16,744 nucleotides of DNA from an uncultured Erythrobacter sp. (GCA_913061345.1 CAJXTZ010000051.1:1-16744); one strand, 5' to 3'; shown: positions 7,050 through 14,354, numbered from the stretch's first letter. A program made the numbers and translations. Notes: generated by a model not told the origin, from the sequence alone.

Positions 7050-7077
7050 TACGTACGACTGCGGTCATTCCCTCAAA
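7050..7077 (-). promoter_or_regulatory. Putative ECF-sigma promoter of the methyltransferase-DUF411 unit
   Basis: Minus strand: TTTGAGGG (7077-7070), 16 bases, then CGTA (7053-7050). It is back to back with the divergent site at 7086-7113, the two -35-like blocks being 8 bases apart. Transcription would start near 7043, which excludes translation from the ATG at 7068. Confidence 0.55.
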
Positions 7078-7085
7078 AAAAGAAG

Positions 7086-7113
7086 TTTAAGGGTTTGTGC
7101 AGACGAGCGCGTA
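7086..7113 (+). promoter_or_regulatory. Putative autoregulated ECF promoter of the sigma cassette
   Basis: TTTAAGGG (7086-7093), 16 bases, CGTA (7110-7113). The longer stretch GCGCGTATAGGACAGGT (7107-7123) closely resembles GCGCGTAAGGGACGGT at 8463-8478 before copA. Each ends 22-25 bases before its start codon. ECF operons of the CnrYXH type are normally self-activating, which fits. Confidence 0.6.
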
Positions 7114-7145
7114 TAGGACAGGTGCAACCCACAGGAGTTTTTCGG

Positions 7146-7442
7146 ATGCGTGACAATCAGTCTCTTGATGCGGTGCTCGGGTCGCTGTCCGCCACCGCTG
7201 CCAGTGAAGTCCCTGCTGACTTCATGGATGGTGTCTGGCAACGCGCCGGACAGCTCGGTGAAATTGCCGATCGCCGTCGGCGGGCGGCTTTGTTTGCCGG
7301 TCTTTTCGTCGTGGGGCTCGGGGCGGGTGCGGGAGCCAGCGAATGGCCCGGGGGCTTTGGTGCATCACCGGCGCCGTTCGGCGAGAGTATGATCCTGGGC
7401 GAGCAGCTGTCGCCATCAGCGCTCCTCCACGTGGAGCCATAA
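7146..7442 (+). CDS. Putative CnrY-like anti-sigma factor (one TM)
   Basis: 98 residues from the ATG at 7146, set by AGGAG about 8 bases upstream. A hydrophilic N-terminal ~45 residues end in the positive stop DRRRRA. One hydrophobic helix follows (about 47-63) and then a ~35-residue Gly/Pro-rich periplasmic tail. This topology and length match CnrY-type anti-sigma factors (about 95 residues), whose short cytoplasmic segment binds the ECF factor. Sequence similarity alone is too low for me to be sure. The case rests on gene order: anti-sigma, sensor, sigma, with 3-bp and 5-bp gaps. The sensor's TTG follows almost at once and its ribosome site lies within the end of this gene, so translation is probably coupled. 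Confidence 0.6.
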   Translation: MRDNQSLDAVLGSLSATAASEVPADFMDGVWQRAGQLGEIADRRRRAALFAGLFVVGLGAGAGASEWPGGFGASPAPFGESMILGEQLSPSALLHVEP

Positions 7443-7445
7443 GAT

Positions 7446-7880
7446 TTGAAGACGACGCATATTATTCTCGCGGTGCTGCTGGCAGCGCTCGCAGGGTGTC
7501 TCGGCGCTCTTGCCGCGGACCGCTGGGCCAATCACGAAGCTGGCTCTGGACTGCACGATTTTGTGCATGACGAGCTCGCTCTCACCGCCGATCAGGAGCA
7601 GCGTCTCGATGCGCTCGAAGCGCGTTTCGCTGTCGAGCGGGCGCGGCTTGAAGGATCGGCGCGCGCCGCAAATGCCCGGCTCGCCCAGGCTATGGAAAAT
7701 GAGCATGAGTACGGCCCCGAGGTTTCGGCCGCGATCGACGAGGTGCATGCGCGCATGGGCGACCTGCAGAAAGCGACCGTGCGCCACGTCTTCGATATGC
7801 GCGAGATTCTCGATCCAGACCAGCAACGCCAGTTCGACCGCAAGGTGTCCGAAGCCCTCACCCGCAACCCGCGCGACTGA
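7446..7880 (+). CDS. CnrX-like periplasmic heavy-metal sensor
   Basis: 144 residues from a TTG with GGAG 9 bases upstream. An N-terminal membrane helix (about 5-24), containing a lipobox-like LAGC at 15-18, is followed by a helical periplasmic domain of the CnrX/ZraP-like heavy-metal sensor type with LTADQEQRLDALE and ILDPDQQRQFD blocks. His37, His41, Glu58, His114 and Met118 fall at exactly five positions less than the CnrX ligands I recall (His42, His46, Glu63, His119, Met123), so the Ni/Co-type metal site looks complete. It should hold the anti-sigma in the membrane and signal when metal binds. It is second in the three-gene regulatory cassette. Confidence 0.82.
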   Translation: MKTTHIILAVLLAALAGCLGALAADRWANHEAGSGLHDFVHDELALTADQEQRLDALEARFAVERARLEGSARAANARLAQAMENEHEYGPEVSAAIDEVHARMGDLQKATVRHVFDMREILDPDQQRQFDRKVSEALTRNPRD

Positions 7881-7885
7881 AACGC

Positions 7886-8446
7886 GTGGCAGGGGCGGAC
7901 GACAATCCTGATAAAGCCCTTGTTTCGCAGGCACGGGCCGGAAGCAAGCGGGCCTTCAGCCAGCTGGTCGAACACGAGACCGGGCGGCTGCTTGCGTTGG
8001 CGACACGCATGCTTTCCTCTCCTTCCCAGGCCGAGGACGTGGTTCAGGACAGTCTCGCATCGGTGTGGCTGACGCGCCATCGTCTTGACCCTGACAAGCC
8101 GATCGCACCCTATTTGACGACCGTGGTCCTCAACCGCTGCCGGGACCGTTTGCGCAGGCGCAAGGTCGCCGGCTTCTTCGGCTTCATGGGTAGCGATGAG
8201 CTTTACACCATTGCGGACGAGCATCCTGGACCTGAAGCGCTGGCCGGCTCCAGGGAGGAACTCAGTCTCGCCCTTGCCGAGATCGCGCGTATGCCGGTGC
8301 GCCTGCGCGAAGCGCTCGTGCTCGTGAGTATCGAGGGGCGCAGCCAGGCCGAGGCGGCCGACCTTCTCGGCACGACCGAAAAAGCGATCGAAACGCGCGT
8401 CTATCGCGCGCGCAACAGATTAAAAGAGCGCTTCGAGAAACTTTGA
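7886..8446 (+). CDS. ECF RNA polymerase sigma factor (CnrH-like)
   Basis: 186 residues from a GTG with no clear ribosome site, 5 bp after the sensor stop, suggesting coupling. Region 2 spans about 20-85, with the -10-binding helix AEDVVQDSLASVW. Region 4 spans about 125-185 with MPVRLREALVLVSIEGRS and the helix-turn-helix AEAADLLGTTEKAIETRVYR. There is no C-terminal extension, as expected for ECF factors controlled by a separate anti-sigma. The gene stop TGA lies inside the -35-like block of the copA promoter. I infer that it recognises the five T(T/A)T(A/G)AGGG-N16-CGTA sites of this window, including its own. Confidence 0.9.
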   Translation: MAGADDNPDKALVSQARAGSKRAFSQLVEHETGRLLALATRMLSSPSQAEDVVQDSLASVWLTRHRLDPDKPIAPYLTTVVLNRCRDRLRRRKVAGFFGFMGSDELYTIADEHPGPEALAGSREELSLALAEIARMPVRLREALVLVSIEGRSQAEAADLLGTTEKAIETRVYRARNRLKERFEKL

Positions 8447-8469
8447 GGGGTGGGACTTTCGCGCGCGTA
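8442..8469 (+). promoter_or_regulatory. Putative ECF promoter of the copA operon, overlapping the sigma stop codon
   Basis: TTTGAGGG (8442-8449), 16 bases, CGTA (8466-8469). The TGA inside the block is the stop codon of the sigma gene. Transcription would start near 8476, leaving a leader of about 27 bases before the copA ATG. Only 56 bp separate the two genes. Confidence 0.6.
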
Positions 8470-8502
8470 AGGGACGGTAAACGTGATGTCAGGAGCCTCT
8501 TT

Positions 8503-10311
8503 ATGATCGCCGTCAATCGACGCAAGTTTCTCGGAGCCGGAGCAGGGGGAATGGGCCTGCTCGGCCTTGCCGGGGCAATGCCGGCCTGGGCCCGCGGCGC
8601 GGACCTCCTTGCGGGAAATGCCCGCAAGGGGCTCGACGAGGTGGCTGGCCCGAACATCGACCTCACTGTCGCGCGGTCTGCCTTCGCGACCGGCAACAGG
8701 CGTGGCGGAGCAATCGCGATCAACGGCACGATCCCCGGCCCCTTGTTGCGTTTGAAGGAAGGCACGACCGTCCGATTGAACGTCCATAACCAGCTCGAGG
8801 AAGACACATCGATCCACTGGCACGGATTGCTTGTACCGTTCGAACTCGACGGGGTGCCAGGTGTGAGTTTTCCCGGCGTCAAACCGGGCGAAACCTTCAC
8901 CGCGGAATTTCCCGTGCGCCAGTCGGGCACCTACTGGTGGCACTCGCATAGCGGCCTGCAGGAACAGGCCGGGCATTACGGCGCCATTGTGGTGGATCCG
9001 GCAGGACCCGATCCGGTTCAGGCCGACCGCGAATATATCGTGGTGCTCAGCGAATTCAGCGAGATGTCGCCGCACACGATTTTCGACAAGCTCAAGAAGG
9101 GCGAAGGCTACTTCAACTACAACCAGAATACCTGGACCGACGACTACCCGCTTTCGGGCGAGGATCGCCGGATGTGGGCCAGAATGCGCATGATGCCGAC
9201 CGACATCCTCGACGTGTCGAGCGCGGCTTATACCTATCTTCTGAACGGCCATGGCCCGCTCGACAATCTGGAATACCTCTTCCGCCCGGGCGAACGCGTG
9301 CGGCTGCGCTTCATCAATGCCGGCGCCATGACCTTCTTCAATATTCGGATACCCGGCCTCCCGATGACCGTTGTTCAGGCGGACGGGCAGAACGTCGAGC
9401 CGGTCGAAGTGGACGAGTTCCAGATCGGCGTCGCGGAGACCTACGACGTCGTCGTGACGCCGGGTGAGCAGCAGGCCTACACGCTGGTGGCCGAGTCGAT
9501 GGACCGCTCGGGCATGGGCATCGCAACGCTTGCGAGCGCGCCTGGCGCGCGCGCGGCCATTCCGCCGCTGCGCGATCCCCCGCTTCTGACCATGGCCGAC
9601 ATGGGCATGAGCGGCATGGACCATGGCTCCGGCGGCGATGCCGGCATGTCCGGAATGGACCACAGCAGTGGCGGCGATATGGCAGGGATGGACCATGGTT
9701 CGTCCGGCGAATCCGATATGGCAAGCATGGCCGGAATGTCGGGTATGCAGATGCGTGATACCTCGCTCCTGCCTCCCGATGTGAAGGTCGGACCCGGTCT
9801 CGACATGGTCTCGATGAACCCGGTCGACCGTATGGGCGATCCCGGCATAGGCCTTGCCGATGTCCCCCACCGCACGCTCGACTATCGCAAGCTCCGCTCG
9901 CTGACACCTCATCAAGAGGGCCGGACTCCCTCGCGGCGGATGGAAATCCATCTCACCGGGAACATGGAACGCTACATGTGGTCGTTCGACGGCAAGAAGT
10001 TCTCTGCCGTCTCCGACGAGCCGATCCGCTTTGCCTACAATGAACGCGTGCGGGTCAAGCTGATCAACGACACGATGATGGCGCACCCGATCCATTTGCA
10101 CGGACACTTCTTCGAGCTGGTCAATGGCGCACGTGCCGACCGTCAACCGCTCAAGCACACGGTTATCCTGCAGCCGGGTGGCAGCGCGCAGTTCGACCTG
10201 ACGGCGGACGAGCCGGGCGACTGGGCCTTCCACTGCCACCTTCTCTATCACATGCATGCCGGGATGTTTCAGATTGTCACGGTCGCCAATCCGGACGGGA
10301 GCGAAGCATGA
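8503..10311 (+). CDS. copA: CopA-type multicopper oxidase
   Basis: 602 residues from the ATG at 8503, which has AGGAG upstream; earlier in-frame starts would add residues before the Tat signal. The signal has the twin arginine of NRRKFLGAG (6-7) and ends near MPAWA, so the folded protein is exported by Tat. Copper ligands are visible: IHWHG (near 105), YWWHSHSG (near 145-150), HPIHLHGHFF (near 528) and HCHLLYHMHAGMF (near 577-589) with the Cys, His and Met of the type 1 site. Residues 364-418 are a Met/His-rich insert (MSGMDH repeats) typical of copper-resistance CopA/PcoA. It should oxidise Cu(I) and sequester copper in the periplasm. It overlaps copB by ATGA (10308-10311). Confidence 0.95.
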   Translation: MIAVNRRKFLGAGAGGMGLLGLAGAMPAWARGADLLAGNARKGLDEVAGPNIDLTVARSAFATGNRRGGAIAINGTIPGPLLRLKEGTTVRLNVHNQLEEDTSIHWHGLLVPFELDGVPGVSFPGVKPGETFTAEFPVRQSGTYWWHSHSGLQEQAGHYGAIVVDPAGPDPVQADREYIVVLSEFSEMSPHTIFDKLKKGEGYFNYNQNTWTDDYPLSGEDRRMWARMRMMPTDILDVSSAAYTYLLNGHGPLDNLEYLFRPGERVRLRFINAGAMTFFNIRIPGLPMTVVQADGQNVEPVEVDEFQIGVAETYDVVVTPGEQQAYTLVAESMDRSGMGIATLASAPGARAAIPPLRDPPLLTMADMGMSGMDHGSGGDAGMSGMDHSSGGDMAGMDHGSSGESDMASMAGMSGMQMRDTSLLPPDVKVGPGLDMVSMNPVDRMGDPGIGLADVPHRTLDYRKLRSLTPHQEGRTPSRRMEIHLTGNMERYMWSFDGKKFSAVSDEPIRFAYNERVRVKLINDTMMAHPIHLHGHFFELVNGARADRQPLKHTVILQPGGSAQFDLTADEPGDWAFHCHLLYHMHAGMFQIVTVANPDGSEA

Positions 10312-11654
10312 AGATTTTTATTGCCAGTCTGCTCGCTTCGGTTGCAGCCGGCTCGGCTCTTGCCTCTCCCGCCACGGCACAGCATGCCGGTCACTCGGCG
10401 GCGGAGCCGCAGCAGAGTGCCGAGGCGCAGGCTGACGTCAAGACAAAGTGCGAGGAGGAAGCCGAGCGCCATCGAGCGATGGGGCATCCGGTAACCGAAG
10501 GGGCATTCGAAGCAGCGGTCCAATCTGAAACTGCCATGGACCATTCGACGATGGATCACTCCACCATGGATCACTCCGAGATGGATCAGGCGACCATGAA
10601 TCATGGTTCGATGACCGAGGGTGATGCTCATGGGGGCATGACGATGCCGATGGAGGCTGCCGGCCAGGAGTCGTCGCTCGAAGGCCGCGGCGGAATGGAT
10701 CATGGCTCGATGCAGCAAGACAAGCCTGCCGAGGGCGCGATCGAACATTCGCAGATGAACCACGGGGAGATGGGGCAGGCAGAAGCCGGCAACCCGCCAA
10801 TGGGCCCTGGACAAATGGATCACAGCCAGATGAACCATGGGCAGACTGGTTCGCAGGGCATGCAGGGCATGGATCATTCGGCGATGCAGATGGGCTCGGA
10901 CGATCATATTCCGCTGCTGCCGCCTCCTCCCGAGGCTGGAAGTGGTCCCGCCCGAGCGGCGGTCGCAATCTGGGGCGAGGAGGCCATGAACGAAGCGCGT
11001 CGCGAACTCATCCGCGAGACCGACGGCGGTATGCGTTTCTGGTTCCAGGGCGACCGGCTTGAATACCGCGCCCGCGAGGGTGCGGATGGATATCTGTGGG
11101 ACATCCAGGGCTATTATGGCGGCGATATCGACAAATTCTGGTTCAAGTCCGAGGGTGAAGGCAGCTTCGGGGAGCCCGTCGAGGGCGCGGAGGTCCAGGC
11201 GCTCTGGAGCCGCGCCATCGCGCCCTTCTTCGATTTTCAAGCGGGTGTTCGCCAGGATTTGACCGGCCCCGAACGCACTCACGCGGTCATCGGTATTCAG
11301 GGCCTCATGCCGTACCGTTTCGAGGTCGATGCCGCAGCCTTTGTCTCCACCAAGGGGGATGTGACGACGCGGATCGAAGGCGAACTTGACCAACGTATCA
11401 CCCAGCGGTTGATCCTTCAGCCGCGTGCCGAAATCGCGCTTTCGGCACAGGACATTCCCGAACTGGGTATCGGCGCCGGCCTCGACCGGATCGAGGCAGG
11501 TCTGCGTCTTCGCTACGAATTCGCACGCGAATTCGCGCCCTATGTTGGCGTTTCGCAGGAATGGCGCATCGGCGACAGCGCCGATTTCGCGCGTGTCGCC
11601 GGAGAGGATCCGAACGTCACCAACTATGTCGTCGGCGTGCGGTTCTGGTTCTGA
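10308..11654 (+). CDS. copB: CopB-type outer-membrane copper resistance protein
   Basis: 448 residues. A Sec signal ends near ATAQ (22-25). Residues 77-197 are a long low-complexity stretch of MDHS, MNHG and similar units that would bind copper. From about 212 to 448 is the CopB beta-barrel domain, beginning with ARAAVAIWGEEAMNEARRE and ending RFWF with the C-terminal Phe of outer-membrane proteins. CopB/PcoB works with CopA in periplasmic copper resistance. The single Cys48 lies in a charged segment before the repeats. The Met/His region (about 120 residues) seems long for the family. The start overlaps the copA stop by 4 bp, so the two are translationally coupled. Confidence 0.93.
   Translation: MKIFIASLLASVAAGSALASPATAQHAGHSAAEPQQSAEAQADVKTKCEEEAERHRAMGHPVTEGAFEAAVQSETAMDHSTMDHSTMDHSEMDQATMNHGSMTEGDAHGGMTMPMEAAGQESSLEGRGGMDHGSMQQDKPAEGAIEHSQMNHGEMGQAEAGNPPMGPGQMDHSQMNHGQTGSQGMQGMDHSAMQMGSDDHIPLLPPPPEAGSGPARAAVAIWGEEAMNEARRELIRETDGGMRFWFQGDRLEYRAREGADGYLWDIQGYYGGDIDKFWFKSEGEGSFGEPVEGAEVQALWSRAIAPFFDFQAGVRQDLTGPERTHAVIGIQGLMPYRFEVDAAAFVSTKGDVTTRIEGELDQRITQRLILQPRAEIALSAQDIPELGIGAGLDRIEAGLRLRYEFAREFAPYVGVSQEWRIGDSADFARVAGEDPNVTNYVVGVRFWF
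10536..10898 (+). repeat. Met/His low-complexity coding repeat in copB
   Basis: Imperfect units encoding M-(D/N)-H-(S/G) recur across this segment, tightest at 10536-10605 where ATGGATCACTCC-like 12-base units stand in tandem. Such repeats expand and contract easily, so length may vary between strains and be misassembled from short reads. Confidence 0.7.
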
Positions 11655-11679
11655 CTTTTTAGAAAAGGATTACAACAAA

Positions 11680-12198
11680 ATGACCAAGACTTTTACACGG
11701 ATAGCGGCGACCGCGCTCGCCCTTGCGCTGATACCTGCGCCCACATGGGCCCAGCAAATGGACCATTCATCCCATGCAGGCCATCAAATGCAGGACATGG
11801 CAGCCTCCGCCGATGCCGTGGCGGGCGCGGAGAACGCCCTCAAGGCCTATCGCACCGCTCTTGAAGCGCGCGATGCGCAAGCGATGGGCGCGCTCTTTGC
11901 CGAGGAATCGGCGATTTTCGAGAATGGTAAGGCCGAAGGCAGTTTTGCCAATTACATGGAGCACCACCTCGGGCCCGAGCTCGACGCGATCGTGAGCTTT
12001 ACGTTCTCCGATCCTACCCTGACCGTCACGCGGATGGGACACATGGCCTATGCCTACGAGACTTACGGTTACCGCATCGAACTCGCCGATGGCCGGGTGG
12101 TCGAGCGCGACGGCGTGGCAACATCGGTCCTCGCTCACGATGCCGATGGCTGGAAGATCGTTCAGTACCATTCCTCGTCGCGCGCGCCGCGCAACTGA
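11680..12198 (+). CDS. Exported NTF2/SnoaL-like protein with His/Met N-terminus
   Basis: 172 residues from the ATG at 11680 (AAGGA about 10 bases upstream). Longer in-frame readings run back into copB and are rejected. A Sec signal ends near PTWA (21-24). The mature N-terminus MDHSSHAGHQMQDM is a short copper-binding-like motif, followed by an NTF2-fold domain (about 45-170): AENALKAYRTALEARDAQAMGALFAEESAIFENGK and the closing WKIVQYHSSSR are typical of the SnoaL/DUF4440 type. Such domains bind small ligands or act as enzymes; no activity can be assigned. It lies 25 bp after copB and 27 bp before the PepSY gene in the same operon. Confidence 0.85.
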   Translation: MTKTFTRIAATALALALIPAPTWAQQMDHSSHAGHQMQDMAASADAVAGAENALKAYRTALEARDAQAMGALFAEESAIFENGKAEGSFANYMEHHLGPELDAIVSFTFSDPTLTVTRMGHMAYAYETYGYRIELADGRVVERDGVATSVLAHDADGWKIVQYHSSSRAPRN

Positions 12199-12225
12199 AG
12201 GCAAGTGACGAAGAGGTAACACCGA

Positions 12226-12957
12226 TTGGCAACACCTTCACTGAAGCTGCGCCTGCACGTGCTGGGCAGCAAGATCCATAAGTGGCTGGCGATTTTCGTC
12301 GGTCTCCAGGTTCTCTTGTGGATGGGCACCGGTGCCCTCATGTCGTTTCTCGACCTGGAAGAGGTTCGCTCCGAACACGTCGTTTCGCGTACCTCGCAAG
12401 CGCTGCCCATCGACGCATCGCTCCCGGCCTGGGTCGAAAACAGGGGCTCCCTTGCTTCGGTGACTACGCGTTCGCTCGACGGCAAGGCGGTCACCGAAGT
12501 CCGAAAGGTCGACGGGACTGTTAGCCTTCACGATCCCTCGTCGGGACAAAAACTCTCTCCCATTTCGGCTGAAGCGGCCAAATCCATTGCCCTGCGCGCC
12601 TGGACCGGACCACGAACGACGATCGCGGCCACGCGGATTATCGATGAGCCGGTGGGGACCGAGTTCCGCGGACCCTTTCCGGCCTGGCAGATCACTTATG
12701 GTGACGAGGCTTCAACACGCATCTATATAGATGCCTCCAGCGGTACGATCGGGGCGGCGCGCAGCGATACCTGGCGCCTGTTCGATTTCATCTGGGGCCT
12801 CCACATCATGGACTGGACCGAGCGCGACCGTATCAACAGCTGGTGGCTGCTCCTGTTCGGCATCGGCGGTACAATTATCGCCCTCTCGGGCTTTGTGTTG
12901 CTTGCCAACCGGATGCCCCGGATCCGCCGCCGCACAAAGCGGCGAAAAGCCGCCTGA
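12226..12957 (+). CDS. PepSY domain membrane protein
   Basis: 243 residues from a TTG with GAGG 9 bases upstream. The first helix (HKWLAIFVGLQVLLWMGTGA, about 18-37) and a last helix (about 204-226) flank a periplasmic region of ~165 residues containing a PepSY-like repeat (ITYGDEASTRIYIDASSGTIG). The basic C-terminal tail RIRRRTKRRKAA would be cytoplasmic. PepSY-associated membrane proteins occur as iron/copper reductase-like or regulatory partners; the His in HKW and in LHIMDW could be haem or metal ligands. It is the last gene of the copA operon. The gap 12958-13185 after it has no gene but carries a promoter. Confidence 0.87.
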   Translation: MATPSLKLRLHVLGSKIHKWLAIFVGLQVLLWMGTGALMSFLDLEEVRSEHVVSRTSQALPIDASLPAWVENRGSLASVTTRSLDGKAVTEVRKVDGTVSLHDPSSGQKLSPISAEAAKSIALRAWTGPRTTIAATRIIDEPVGTEFRGPFPAWQITYGDEASTRIYIDASSGTIGAARSDTWRLFDFIWGLHIMDWTERDRINSWWLLLFGIGGTIIALSGFVLLANRMPRIRRRTKRRKAA

Positions 12958-13107
12958 AGCTCACATCCTGCGAGTGTATGCAGAATTCATCTCGCTCCGC
13001 TATGCAAGCCGTGAAGACTCCTTTCCGGCGTTTGCCAGTTGTCGCGATGGGGTTTGATATGCGTGATCCGGCGGACGATCAGCTCGGACGACAAATTGCC
13101 AAATAAA

Positions 13108-13135
13108 TATGAGGGGCCGGCAGCTGCCGCGCGTA
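13108..13135 (+). promoter_or_regulatory. Putative ECF promoter of the DUF2231-lipoprotein unit
   Basis: TATGAGGG (13108-13115), 16 bases, CGTA (13132-13135) within GCGCGTA, the same seven bases as in the sites at 7107 and 8463. It lies in the otherwise gene-free gap 12958-13185; transcription would start near 13142, about 44 bases before the ATG. Confidence 0.55.
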
Positions 13136-13185
13136 TCAGGCACATAGGTCGCACTACAATTACCAGGACGGGAGACAAGCGAGAT

Positions 13186-13857
13186 ATGAAAGCCCCCTCA
13201 TTTTTGGCGCTGCTCGCCGCAAGCCTGCTCTTCGTCGGACCCGTTCAGGCTCATGGCGACGAAATGCACGGCGAAGAGACAAGTGCCGCGCCCGCTGCCG
13301 CAAATGGTGATGCGCACGACCAGACTGCGATGGCGCAGATGGGCGAGACCGCGGCCGCTGGCGAGCCCTCCGCCGCGCACGGCGAAGCGAGCGGAGCTCA
13401 TGACGAAGCCGGTGGCCAATCAGGCGTGGGCGATCCCGGCGTCTTGGCTGTCCTGAAGAAACTGCACCCTGCGACAATCCACTTTCCGGTCGCCTTGTTT
13501 CTTATGGCTGCGGCCACCGAGTTGTTCGTCATGCGCCGGAAAGGCGCAGGCTTGGAAAGTGCGGTGCGCGTCCTCGTCTACGGCGGAGCAGCCGGTGCGG
13601 TGATCGCCGCACTGTTCGGATGGATTCACACCGGGCTGTGGTTCGGCGGCGATACCGTCATGCAGGTGCATCGATGGAATGGGATGCTGATCGCGGTCCT
13701 CGGTATTGCAATGGCATACCTCGCGAGCCGGCCGAGCCAAAGCCGCGCATGGTTGCGTACGGCTATCTTTTCGATGGCGGCACTTATTCTGGTGCAGGGC
13801 TTCCTTGGCGGCGAGCTCGCGCATGGGCCAAACCATCTTGGAATTTCCTGGCTCTGA
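13186..13857 (+). CDS. DUF2231 membrane protein with His-rich periplasmic N-terminus
   Basis: 223 residues from the ATG at 13186. Longer in-frame readings cover the promoter and are rejected. A Sec-type signal ends near VQAHG (19-23), then about 65 residues rich in His, Met, Ala and Glu (HGDEMHGEE and repeats), probably metal-binding. The DUF2231 domain starts with LKKLHPATIHFPVALFLM (90-107) and has about four membrane helices, with His residues at helix ends and GGELAHGPNHLG near the C-terminus. The family is of unknown function but often found with redox or metal genes. The next gene starts 14 bp after the stop. Confidence 0.85.
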   Translation: MKAPSFLALLAASLLFVGPVQAHGDEMHGEETSAAPAAANGDAHDQTAMAQMGETAAAGEPSAAHGEASGAHDEAGGQSGVGDPGVLAVLKKLHPATIHFPVALFLMAAATELFVMRRKGAGLESAVRVLVYGGAAGAVIAALFGWIHTGLWFGGDTVMQVHRWNGMLIAVLGIAMAYLASRPSQSRAWLRTAIFSMAALILVQGFLGGELAHGPNHLGISWL

Positions 13858-13871
13858 AGGAGTTGAAGAGC

Positions 13872-14279
13872 ATGCGTACTTCCAGATTAAAAGCGGCGTT
13901 CGGGGTTCTCGCGATCGTGCCACTAGTGTCCGCTCTTGCTGCTTGCGACGAAGCGCAGGAGAGCACTCCGACCTCAGAGGTGTCGCCGATGGGCGAAGCG
14001 ACGGTGATGCCCGGCACGGCACCCGAGGGTGGTCTTGCAGACCCGGCAACCTCTCCCTCCGCAAGTGAGTCAGTGGCTGCGCGGCAGGACGCTCTTTCGA
14101 CAGGCGATGCTGCCGCGCCCGCGTCACGGCGAGCCGCCTCACCGGCACCGCGTGTAACTGCCACATCCGCCGCGCCGGCACCGCGCGCGCAACCCGAGAG
14201 CGAGGGGACCCCGTCCGCCGATCCCCATGCCGGCCATGACATGTCCTCTATGGCCGATCACGATATGGAAGGCATGTAA
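13872..14279 (+). CDS. Putative lipoprotein with His/Met tail
   Basis: 135 residues from the ATG at 13872, placed by AAGGAG 9 bases upstream. The signal peptide ends in LAAC with Cys25, so it is a lipoprotein. The middle is low-complexity Ala/Pro/Ser/Thr, a disordered linker. The last 20 residues, ADPHAGHDMSSMADHDMEGM, are His/Met-rich and look like a flexible copper-binding tail. I know no family for it. It is the second gene of the unit driven by the site at 13108, and it is followed by the structured segment and terminator at 14355-14475. Confidence 0.82.
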   Translation: MRTSRLKAAFGVLAIVPLVSALAACDEAQESTPTSEVSPMGEATVMPGTAPEGGLADPATSPSASESVAARQDALSTGDAAAPASRRAASPAPRVTATSAAPAPRAQPESEGTPSADPHAGHDMSSMADHDMEGM

Positions 14280-14354
14280 TCCGGCGCATGGCCCATCAGT
14301 CAGGATAGTCAGGAGATATCGTCTGCAAGCAATCGCGACGGAAATCCGGATATC

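Noticed and set aside
7425..7436. CTCCACGTGGAG palindrome at the end of the anti-sigma gene
   Set aside because: It has no loop to form a hairpin and lies in coding sequence; its GGAG is better explained as the sensor's ribosome site.
8401..10257. 618-residue open frame on the minus strand across copA
   Set aside because: It is antisense to a clear multicopper oxidase. Long stop-free reverse frames are expected in GC-rich, Met/His-rich coding DNA, and the translation shows no domain.
10536..10898. Possible CRISPR or tandem DNA repeat
   Set aside because: The repeats are imperfect, in frame, without spacers, and explained by Met/His copper-binding units of CopB.
10269..11393. 374-residue minus-strand frame across copB
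   Set aside because: It is the reverse reading of the ATG-GAT-CAC repeats; the His/Met-like content is a mirror of the real repeat and there is no ribosome site.
11425..11679. Upstream extension of the NTF2-like gene into copB
   Set aside because: It removes the signal peptide from the N-terminus and overlaps the copB barrel; the ATG at 11680 is preceded by AAGGA.
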